This document shows, one piece after another, positions 32,885-38,961 of a stretch of 38,961 nucleotides of DNA (the first letter of the stretch is position 1; the number at the start of each line of letters is the position of its first letter). The stretch is taken from contig JBMSQB010000039.1 in assembly GCA_049423065.1 (NCBI GenBank), positions 1 through 38,961 on the forward strand, read 5' to 3'. The DNA is from SYIM01 sp041182885 (GTDB lineage: Bacteria > Pseudomonadota > Gammaproteobacteria > Burkholderiales > Burkholderiaceae_E). The notes beneath the pieces are model-generated. The model saw only the letters and a program-made list of their open reading frames with translations. It had not been told where the DNA came from and made no database searches. The position numbers were made by a program, and so were the translations under genes.

Positions 32885-33676
32885 ATGACTTCCCCCTCCG
32901 CCAAAACCCTGATCTGGGCCCAGGGTGCGACCGACCGCATCGGTCACAAGCCCTACCTTGAGCGCCTGCTGCCCCACATCGCCCGCTGCAGCGATCCAGA
33001 TTTCGAGGTCCGGTTTCACACCACTACGCCCTCGGTCACCACGGTGCATGCGGTGTCGGAGTTCCGGTTCTCGCGCGAGGTGATCCGCGCAGCCGTTCGG
33101 GCCGAACGCGAAGGCTATGCGGCGTTCTACATGAACCATTTTCAGGATGTCGGCCTGCAGGAGGCTCGCGCCACGGTCAATATTCCCGTGCTGGGGCTGG
33201 GCGAGACCAGCATGCTGCACGCATGCACGCTGGGCCGCCGTCTGGGGCTTCTTGCCATCAATCCGGCCTTTGTGCCGCTCCACGCCGATCAGGTGGCTCG
33301 GTACGGTCTGCGCGACCGGGTGGCGGGTATCCGGTCGATCAACGCCAACATCCCCGACTACATGGCGGGCTTCGCGTCAGCCGAACGGAAGGTGCCCCTG
33401 CAGCGTCAGTTCGAGGACGAAGCGCGCCGCCTGATCGACGCGGGTGCGGATGTGATTGTGCCGACAGGCGGACTGCCGATGATGATGTTTGCCGAGGACG
33501 CAGGCGCAGCGATCGACGGTGTGCCCATCGTCAATGGCGTGACCGTGCTGGTGAAGGCCGCCGAAATGGCGGTGAAGCTCAGCCGGCTGACCGGGCACGT
33601 GGCGAGCCGCGCGCCGCACTCGGGCTACGTGCTGCCCTCGGCGCAGGCGCTGGAGGAGTTCCTTCAGCACGGGTAA
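32885..33676 (+). CDS. Asp/Glu/hydantoin racemase-fold protein lacking both catalytic cysteines
   Basis: A 263-residue protein of the Asp/Glu racemase superfamily (hydantoin racemase side). In active members two cysteines act as acid and base. The first site aligns as MNHFQDVGL (83-91) with the family CFGDPGL-type motif, putting His85 in place of Cys. The second aligns as ADVIVPTGGLP (188-198) with a V-L-G-C-A-G-type motif, putting Gly195 in place of Cys. The fold features (LGLGETSMLHA, RRLGLLAIN) remain. It may use other residues, bind rather than racemize, or act on another bond. The ATG at 32885 follows CCGGAGACC. A possible -10, TATACT, lies at 32851-32856. The 3' end overlaps the convergent TetR gene by 98 bases. 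Confidence 0.75.
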   Translation: MTSPSAKTLIWAQGATDRIGHKPYLERLLPHIARCSDPDFEVRFHTTTPSVTTVHAVSEFRFSREVIRAAVRAEREGYAAFYMNHFQDVGLQEARATVNIPVLGLGETSMLHACTLGRRLGLLAINPAFVPLHADQVARYGLRDRVAGIRSINANIPDYMAGFASAERKVPLQRQFEDEARRLIDAGADVIVPTGGLPMMMFAEDAGAAIDGVPIVNGVTVLVKAAEMAVKLSRLTGHVASRAPHSGYVLPSAQALEEFLQHG

Positions 33677-34373
33677 CCGGCGCTTGCAGCGCCAGGCGCT
33701 CGATTTCGCGCTGGCGATCGGCCCGGGCGCGGGCTGTGCCATGGTGGTGCAGCAATGATTCGCCGATTTCGGCTGAATAGGTGATGAAGGCACGGGCCCG
33801 CGCCTGAGCGGGTTTGAGGCCCAGCGCCCGAAAGGCTTCCTCATGATAGGCAAGCCGGCTGCGATCGGCTTCGTCAAGCACCTGCTGCGCGAGCGCATCG
33901 CGGCGTGCCCAGGCCCTGATCGCAAGCTCGATGCGCGCAGCACGCTCGGCCGCGCGCCCCCGGTGGGGGAGCGAAATCATGTCGCGCAGGCGCTCGCGGG
34001 GATCGCTGCTTGCGCTCGCGAGCCGGCGCGTCAGCGCAAGCGTGGCACGCTCGCTCCAGGCCTGCAGTACGCGGCGGAGCAGATCTTCACGATCACGGAA
34101 GTGCCAGTAGAAGCTGCCGCGGGTGACACCGAGTTGCCTTGCGAGCACATCGACCCGCACGTGGTCGATGCCCTCGCTCACCAGCACGTCGGTGGCGGCA
34201 TCGATCCACGCCTCGGGGGTGAGGGCCTCCCGGAGCCCGCGCGTGGCAGCGCTTGCCGGGGAGGCGCGAGCCGAAGCGGCACGAGTCGAAGCGGCACGAG
34301 TCGAAGCGGCGCGGTCAGGCTCGGGCGTCCTGGCGGGTGAGCGGACAGTTCTGCGTTGAGCGGGAGATTTCAT
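33579..34373 (-). CDS. TetR family transcriptional regulator
   Basis: About 264 residues. The N-terminal 45 or so residues are a low-complexity Ala/Arg/Ser/Thr tail that contains a tandem repeat. The TetR helix-turn-helix follows (EAWIDAATDVLVSEG, then VDVLARQLGVTRGSFYWHF), and then a helical ligand domain. A basic, Pro/Ala-rich C-terminal tail extends over the 3' end of the convergent racemase-like gene. Three in-frame ATGs (34394, 34385, 34373) have no clear ribosome site. I use the one outside the palindrome at 34387-34404. Two operators with the same half-sites lie in the gap to the divergent CoA-ligase gene, so it very probably represses itself and that operon, released by a CoA ester or the free acid. 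Confidence 0.86.
   Translation of the reverse strand: MKSPAQRRTVRSPARTPEPDRAASTRAASTRAASARASPASAATRGLREALTPEAWIDAATDVLVSEGIDHVRVDVLARQLGVTRGSFYWHFRDREDLLRRVLQAWSERATLALTRRLASASSDPRERLRDMISLPHRGRAAERAARIELAIRAWARRDALAQQVLDEADRSRLAYHEEAFRALGLKPAQARARAFITYSAEIGESLLHHHGTARARADRQREIERLALQAPVTRAEGTPPAPAPRAARSPSAARGSPRARSAG
34272..34310. repeat. 15-base tandem repeat within the TetR N-terminus
   Basis: Two perfect copies of CGAAGCGGCACGAGT (34272-34286 and 34287-34301) and a third, partial one (34302-34310). On the coding strand they give repeated Ala-Ala-Ser-Thr-Arg units in the disordered tail ahead of the DNA-binding domain. Copy number probably varies between strains. Confidence 0.75.
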
Positions 34374-34386
34374 GGATGCGATCATG

Positions 34387-34404
34387 CCATACATGAGTGT
34401 ATGG
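34387..34404. promoter_or_regulatory. TetR operator 1 (palindrome near the tetR start)
   Basis: CCATACATGAGTGTATGG is a perfect 7-base inverted repeat with a 4-base centre. It shares CATACA-N4-TGTATG with the second palindrome 85 bases away. It overlaps the first possible start codons of the TetR gene, fitting autorepression. Confidence 0.8.
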
Positions 34405-34471
34405 TGAGACTGCTGAATTTGAAAGAAAACGTTTGGATATTGAATCCATCAGATCTAGAATAGCCCAAACA

Positions 34472-34487
34472 CATACACATGTGTATG
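34472..34487. promoter_or_regulatory. TetR operator 2 (palindrome upstream of the CoA-ligase operon)
   Basis: CATACACATGTGTATG is a perfect 16-base palindrome with the same CATACA-N4-TGTATG half-sites as operator 1. It ends 20 bases before the TTG start of the acyl-CoA ligase gene, where a bound repressor would block transcription or its start. Confidence 0.82.
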
Positions 34488-34506
34488 GAATGCATGGAGA
34501 GAGGCC

Positions 34507-36381
34507 TTGACTTCTTCAATCACAGTCACACCGGGTGCGCTTCCTGAACAAAGCTCGCCCTCTGAATCCGGTTTCTTCTCCGACGAGTCCATGCTTGCCC
34601 CGCGCCGGGTCGAGCGCATCGATCTGGGTGCGGGCGCGTTTCTACTGCGCTCGCCTGAACCGCTCATGCCCGGAGTCCGCGCCATCGGTGTCTGGCTCGA
34701 GCATTGGGCGCAGGAAAAGCCTCAGGCAATCGCTTTTTCCGAGCCCGCCGGGCTGTCGCAGGCAGCGGTTTCATCCGGCTACACCGCGCTCACCTGGGCC
34801 GAACTGCGCACCCGCGTGGGCTCGGTCGCCCAGGCGCTTCTCGACATGCGGCTTGCCGCGGGCGCGCCGGTGGTCATCCTGTCCGACAACTCGCTCGACC
34901 ATCTGGTGCTGATGCTCGCGGCGATGCACGTGGGGCGGGCCGCCTGCACGGTCAGCAGCGCCTACTGCCGTCTGGCGGGCGGCGATTTCAGCCGCATCAA
35001 GGGAATACTCAACAAACTCGCGCCCGGGCTGGTCTATGCCTCCGATGCGGCCACCTACGGCCCGGCGATCCGGGCGAGCGGGGTGTCGGCGCCGGTCGTG
35101 CTGAGCCGTGGGGCGGAAGACCTCTCAGGGGCCGTCGGTTTCGATTCACTCGTTGCCGTTCGCGAAACCGATGCCGTCGGGCATGCCTTCGCTGCCGTGG
35201 GGTCCGATACCCATGCCAAATACCTGCTCACCTCAGGCTCCACCGGGCACCCGAAGGTGGTCATCAACACCCACGGCATGCTGTGCGCCAATCAGCAGAT
35301 GATTGCGCAGACTCTGCGCTTTCTGGCGGTCGAACCGCCGGTGCTGCTCGACTGGCTCCCCTGGAGCCACACCTTCGGCGGCAACCACAACATCAACATC
35401 GTGCTCAGAAACGGCGGCATGATGGTGATCGATGACGGCCGCCCGGTACCGGGTCTCATTGACCGAACGGTCGCACATCTGCGCAAGGTTCAGCCCACGG
35501 TGTTCTTCAACGTTCCCCGTGGCTATGACATGTTGCTGCCGGCGCTCGAATCCGATTCGGCACTCGCCCGACGGTTCTTCGAAAAAATGCGGATGGTGTT
35601 TTACGCGGGCGCCGGTATGCCGCTCGCCACCTGGAAGCGGCTGGAGGCAGTCGCTTCGGGCGTGCGCAGCGAACCGGTCTGGTTTACCACGTCATGGGGT
35701 TCAACGGAAACCTCGCCCGCCAACACGGCAGCGCACTGGCGACTCGATCAGCCCGGGGTCATCGGGCTGCCCATGCCGGGCGTCGATCTCAAGTTCGTAC
35801 CCAACGCGGGCAAGCTCGAAATGCGTCTTCGCGGGCCGCATATTTTCCCTGGCTATCGCGGCAACGACGCTGCCACCCGGGAGGCGTTCGATGATGAGGG
35901 CTTCTACCGGATCGGTGATGCGGGCTATCTGCTCGATGAGGCCGATCCCGCGTCGGGCGTGGTGTTCAATGGTCGCGTGGCGGAAGATTTCAAGCTCACC
36001 ACCGGCACCTGGGTGTCGGTGGGTACGCTGCGGCTATCGCTCGTCACGGCGCTTGCGCCGCTTGCACAGGACGCCGTCATCACCGGGCACGACCGCACCG
36101 AAGTGGGGGCGCTGCTGTTTTTAAGCGAAGCGGCGCGGGGGCTGCCTGAAGCCGAATTGCTCGCTCAGCTTCATGAAAAGCTCGCTGCGTTGGCGGCTCA
36201 GGGCGGCGGTTCATCACAGGTGCCACGGCGCCTGCTCGTGTTGCCCGATGCCCCCAGCATGGCTGCGGGTGAAATCACCGACAAGGGCTATGTCAACCAG
36301 CGCATGGTGCTCGAGCGCCGGGCGGTCGAGGTCAAGGCCCTTCATGAGGCATCGAATCACCCGCGCCTGATCCGGCTCTGA
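34507..36381 (+). CDS. Feruloyl-CoA synthase-like AMP-dependent acyl-CoA ligase
   Basis: A 624-residue adenylate-forming enzyme that would activate a carboxylic acid to its CoA thioester. The P-loop-like motif is LLTSGSTGHPKVV, followed by NTHGMLCANQQM and WLPWSHTFGGNHN, which I recognise from the feruloyl-CoA synthase group. The adenine motif is SWGSTETSP and the hinge aspartate is in YRIGDAGYL. The C-terminal lysine region is DKGYVNQR. The start is a TTG at 34507, chosen because GGAGAGAGG lies immediately upstream; the next in-frame ATG (34591) has no such site. It is the first gene of an operon with an enoyl-CoA hydratase and an acyl-CoA dehydrogenase, under the TetR palindromes. An aromatic or branched acid substrate is likely; ferulate itself is not certain. 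Confidence 0.88.
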   Translation: MTSSITVTPGALPEQSSPSESGFFSDESMLAPRRVERIDLGAGAFLLRSPEPLMPGVRAIGVWLEHWAQEKPQAIAFSEPAGLSQAAVSSGYTALTWAELRTRVGSVAQALLDMRLAAGAPVVILSDNSLDHLVLMLAAMHVGRAACTVSSAYCRLAGGDFSRIKGILNKLAPGLVYASDAATYGPAIRASGVSAPVVLSRGAEDLSGAVGFDSLVAVRETDAVGHAFAAVGSDTHAKYLLTSGSTGHPKVVINTHGMLCANQQMIAQTLRFLAVEPPVLLDWLPWSHTFGGNHNINIVLRNGGMMVIDDGRPVPGLIDRTVAHLRKVQPTVFFNVPRGYDMLLPALESDSALARRFFEKMRMVFYAGAGMPLATWKRLEAVASGVRSEPVWFTTSWGSTETSPANTAAHWRLDQPGVIGLPMPGVDLKFVPNAGKLEMRLRGPHIFPGYRGNDAATREAFDDEGFYRIGDAGYLLDEADPASGVVFNGRVAEDFKLTTGTWVSVGTLRLSLVTALAPLAQDAVITGHDRTEVGALLFLSEAARGLPEAELLAQLHEKLAALAAQGGGSSQVPRRLLVLPDAPSMAAGEITDKGYVNQRMVLERRAVEVKALHEASNHPRLIRL

Positions 36382-36411
36382 CCAGTATCCCCTCTTTACG
36401 GAAGTGCTCAC

Positions 36412-37251
36412 ATGACACAGAACTCTCCTCCTTCGCTGCCTGATCTCGAACGCTTTGATCCCGCCTCTGGCGCGTTGTCGGGGCTGAATCTGGTGCGGCT
36501 CGAGCGCAGCGGTGCCATCTTTCATCTGCGCCTGAACCGCCCCGCCAAGCGGAACTCGGTGAGCGATGAAATGCTCAGACAGATTCACACTGTGTTCCTC
36601 AATCTGCCAGCAGATGTGCGCGTGCTGATCCTCAGCGGCGAGGGCGAGCATTTCAGCGCGGGCCTCGATCTGTCAGAGGTGAGCGAGCGCACGGTCGCCG
36701 AGGGTATCCACCACTCGCGTGCCTGGCATGCGTGCTTCGAGTCGATTCAGTTCGGACCGGTGCCGGTCATTGCGGTGCTCCATGGCGCCGTGGTGGGGGG
36801 CGGTCTGGAACTCGCGGCCTCCGCCCACCTCAGGGTCTCGGAAGCGGGCACGTTTTACGCGCTCCCCGAGGGCACACGGGGCATTTTCGTGGGCGGCGGC
36901 GGCTCGGTTCGCATCTCCCGGCTGATCGGCACCGCACTCATGACCGACATGATGCTCACGGGTCGGGTGCTCGACGCCAACGAGGGGCTGGCGGCCTCGC
37001 TTGCCACCTATCTCGTACCCGCCGGGGAGGGTCTTGCGAAGGCGCTTGAGCTTGCCCTTCGCATTGCGGGCAATGCGCCGCTTTCCAACTACGCCATCAC
37101 CCAGGCGTTGCCGCGTATCGGCGAAATGTCGCCTGCGGAGGGGCTTTTTGTGGAGTCGCTCATGTCGTCCATTGCCCAGGGCGATGAAGCGGCCAAGGAA
37201 CGGGTCCGTGCATTTCTTCAGAAACGTGCGGCCAAAGTCGAGCGCCGATAG
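36412..37251 (+). CDS. Enoyl-CoA hydratase/isomerase (crotonase) family protein
   Basis: A 279-residue crotonase with an N-terminal extension of about 30 residues before the first strand. The oxyanion-hole segments are HFSAGLDL and HGAVVGGGLEL. Both glutamates used by hydratases are present, in GGGLEL and in ALPEGTRGIF, so a hydration reaction is plausible. It lacks the features of 4-hydroxycinnamoyl-CoA hydratase/lyase, so the vanillin-forming route is not supported. It lies 30 bases after the ligase gene, ahead of an acyl-CoA dehydrogenase, as expected for a beta-oxidation-like degradation of an acyl-CoA. Regulation is probably shared through the TetR operators. Confidence 0.9.
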   Translation: MTQNSPPSLPDLERFDPASGALSGLNLVRLERSGAIFHLRLNRPAKRNSVSDEMLRQIHTVFLNLPADVRVLILSGEGEHFSAGLDLSEVSERTVAEGIHHSRAWHACFESIQFGPVPVIAVLHGAVVGGGLELAASAHLRVSEAGTFYALPEGTRGIFVGGGGSVRISRLIGTALMTDMMLTGRVLDANEGLAASLATYLVPAGEGLAKALELALRIAGNAPLSNYAITQALPRIGEMSPAEGLFVESLMSSIAQGDEAAKERVRAFLQKRAAKVERR

Positions 37252-37269
37252 CCCATCAGGAGCACGCCC

Positions 37270-38961
37270 ATGAGCTGGACATACCGGGCGCCGGTCGCCG
37301 ACATGCGGTTTGTCATCGAGCAAGTGCTCGACGCACCGCGCGACTGGGCGCTTTGCGGGTGGGATGTTGACGCCGATACCGCTGGTGCGGTGCTCGAGGA
37401 GGCGGCGCGGTTTGCTGCCGACCGTCTGCTTCCCATCAATGCGGCGGGCGACGCACAGGGATGCCGGCTCGATCAAGACGGGAGGGTTCGCACGCCCGAA
37501 GGTTTTGCAGCTGCCTATCGTCAGTTTGTAGAGGCGGGTTGGCCCGCGCTGCCGTGCGAGCCCGAGTGGGGCGGGCAAGGGCTTCCCATGCTGATTGATG
37601 CGGCGGTGCGCGAAATGCTGAGCGCCTGCAATCATGGCTGGACCATGTATCCCGACCTGCTGCATGGCGCCTATGAAACGCTGCGTGCGCATGCCAGCGC
37701 CGAACTGAAGGCGCGCTATCTGCCAAAGCTCGTGAGTGGCGAATGGCTCGCGGCCATGGCGCTCACCGAACCCCAGGCGGGGAGTGACCTGGGGTTGCTG
37801 CGCACCCGCGGGGAGCCGTGCGCCGACGGATCGATCGCCATTACCGGCAGCAAGATTTTCATCTCCGGTGGTGACCATGATCTCACCGACAACATCATCC
37901 ATCTGGTGTTGTGTCGTCTGCCTGATGCGCCGGCCGGCACGCGCGGCATTTCACTTGCCCTGGTGCCTGCGGTGCTGCCCGATGGCTCGCGGAACACCAT
38001 GCACTGCTCCGGGCTCGAGCACAAGATGGGCATTCACGGCAGCGCCACCTGCGCCATGCAATACGAGGCTGCAACCGGCTGGCTGGTGGGCGAGCCCAAC
38101 CGCGGCCTCGCAGCCATGTTTCTCATGATGAACTCTGCACGGCTTCATGTGGGGCTGCAGGGGCTGGGTCATCAGGAGATCACCACGCAGAACGCCGTTC
38201 GTTATGCGCTGGAGCGCAGGCAGGGGCGCTCTGCAAGTGTCGCGGGGGGTGCGGCGCCCATCGCTTCGCACGCGGCCGTCCGGCATATTCTTCTTCGCAG
38301 GCAGGCGCTCACCCAGGCACAGCGCGTGATCGCCTATCGTGCGGCGCAAGCGCTCGATCAGGCGGCAGGCGCTGACGACGCCCAGGCGCGTCAGCTGGCA
38401 GGCGCGCTCGCGGGGCTGCTCACGCCGGTGGTCAAGGCGCTTCTCACCGATCAGGGCTTCCTGGGGGCCAGCGAGTCGCTGCAGGTTTTCGGCGGCTACG
38501 GCTACGTTCGCGAAACCGGTATCGAGCAGTCGCTTCGCGACAGCCGCATCGCCATGATCTACGAGGGTACCAACGAAATTCAGGCGATCGATCTGCTGCA
38601 GCGAAAAGTGCTGGCAGACGGCGGGCAGGCGCTGAGCAGTTGGCAGGCGGAAGCCCTGGTCGAGGCTGCGCGGTGCGAGGCGGCCGGGCTTGGCGAGTTT
38701 GCGAGCATGGTTCGTGACACCATGACCCAGTTGAGTGAGGCAGTGCGCGCTGTTCGGGAGGGCGGGCTGGCCGATCCCGATTGCGTGCCCCGTGTGGCCG
38801 ACGAGTTCCTTCGCGGTGTGTCCTGGGCGATGCTGGGCTGGGCGTTTGCAGCGGGCGCTCGGGCAGCGGTGGGATGCGCCGATGAACGGTTTGCGCAGGT
38901 CAAACTCGCGCACATGCGCTACGGACTTCAGTGGCTCATGCCACAGGCCGCGGTGCACTGG
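37270..38961 (+). CDS. Acyl-CoA dehydrogenase (DmdC/FadE-like), 3' end outside window
   Basis: At least 564 residues, open to the last base of the window. The ATG at 37270 follows CAGGAG. An FAD-dependent enzyme that would introduce a double bond at C2-C3 of an acyl-CoA. Visible marks are the N-terminal helical domain with GWPALPCEPEWGGQGLP, the flavin/substrate strand MALTEPQAGSDLG, the ITGSKIFISGGDHD strand, HKMGIHGSATC, and the C-terminal catalytic Glu in MIYEGTNEIQ. The extra C-terminal helical region and the H-x-x-x-x-GSxT motif fit the longer DmdC-like class (about 590-600 residues), so perhaps 30 residues are missing. It forms an operon with the hydratase and ligase and completes activation, oxidation and hydration of an acid. 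Confidence 0.9.
   Translation, partial: MSWTYRAPVADMRFVIEQVLDAPRDWALCGWDVDADTAGAVLEEAARFAADRLLPINAAGDAQGCRLDQDGRVRTPEGFAAAYRQFVEAGWPALPCEPEWGGQGLPMLIDAAVREMLSACNHGWTMYPDLLHGAYETLRAHASAELKARYLPKLVSGEWLAAMALTEPQAGSDLGLLRTRGEPCADGSIAITGSKIFISGGDHDLTDNIIHLVLCRLPDAPAGTRGISLALVPAVLPDGSRNTMHCSGLEHKMGIHGSATCAMQYEAATGWLVGEPNRGLAAMFLMMNSARLHVGLQGLGHQEITTQNAVRYALERRQGRSASVAGGAAPIASHAAVRHILLRRQALTQAQRVIAYRAAQALDQAAGADDAQARQLAGALAGLLTPVVKALLTDQGFLGASESLQVFGGYGYVRETGIEQSLRDSRIAMIYEGTNEIQAIDLLQRKVLADGGQALSSWQAEALVEAARCEAAGLGEFASMVRDTMTQLSEAVRAVREGGLADPDCVPRVADEFLRGVSWAMLGWAFAAGARAAVGCADERFAQVKLAHMRYGLQWLMPQAAVHW

Noticed and set aside
36412..37251. 4-hydroxycinnamoyl-CoA hydratase/lyase
   Set aside because: The GGG-x-E-L motif and second glutamate are those of ordinary enoyl-CoA hydratases, and the lyase-type GGGFSP segment is absent.

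Overview
The window is a gene-dense, GC-rich stretch of bacterial chromosome. Third codon positions are mostly G or C and there is no gap over 300 bases. Two orphan Bug-type tricarboxylate-family binding proteins, TRAP and Fbp-type ABC uptake systems, CoA-dependent acid catabolism and small divergent operons suggest a metabolically versatile betaproteobacterium, probably Burkholderiales. That assignment is inferred from gene content. I see no tRNA, rRNA, CRISPR array, insertion sequence or phage gene.

Layout, 1-7085: the 3' part of a patatin/Omp85-type outer-membrane phospholipase gene and a DUF1992 gene that lacks a stop of its own, facing a leftward operon (7085 to 2591). That operon encodes an NMT1-type binding protein, a MetE-core-like zinc protein, a Bug binding protein and a TrpB2-type PLP enzyme. 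7193-15059 runs rightward: a tiny ORF coupled to a one-chain aconitase with permuted domain order, then a CzcCBA/CusCBA-like metal efflux operon. 17781-15062 runs leftward: LeuC-like and LeuD-like hydro-lyase subunits plus an isocitrate-lyase/PEP-mutase family lyase. Divergent from it, 18026-26680 carries three unrelated uptake systems in a row: TRAP DctPQM, a sodium:solute symporter and an Fbp-type ABC transporter.

28919-26706 is ahpC-ahpF, preceded by an AT-rich, OxyR-like control region. Divergent from it lies the most striking feature of the window. The gene at 29146-30381 is split by an in-frame UGA (29620-29622) inside a conserved Val-UGA-Pro-Asn-Cys context, with homologous sequence continuing in the same frame. 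I read it as a selenoprotein of the glycine/sarcosine/betaine reductase selenoprotein B (GrdB-like) family, with a UxxC redox motif and a candidate bacterial SECIS hairpin that starts at the UGA. A HAD-type dehalogenase-like gene follows directly.

31072-32765 (minus strand) holds two more orphan binding proteins. A racemase-fold protein that lacks both catalytic cysteines (32885-33676) faces a TetR regulator. Between that regulator and a divergent acyl-acid catabolic operon (feruloyl-CoA synthase-like ligase, enoyl-CoA hydratase, acyl-CoA dehydrogenase cut by the window end) lie two palindromes sharing the half-site pattern CATACA-N4-TGTATG. This is a textbook autoregulated, CoA-ester-responsive arrangement.

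The catabolic parts fit together as binding proteins and permeases feeding organic acids to hydro-lyase/lyase or CoA-ligase/beta-oxidation modules. The real substrates cannot be read from the sequence.
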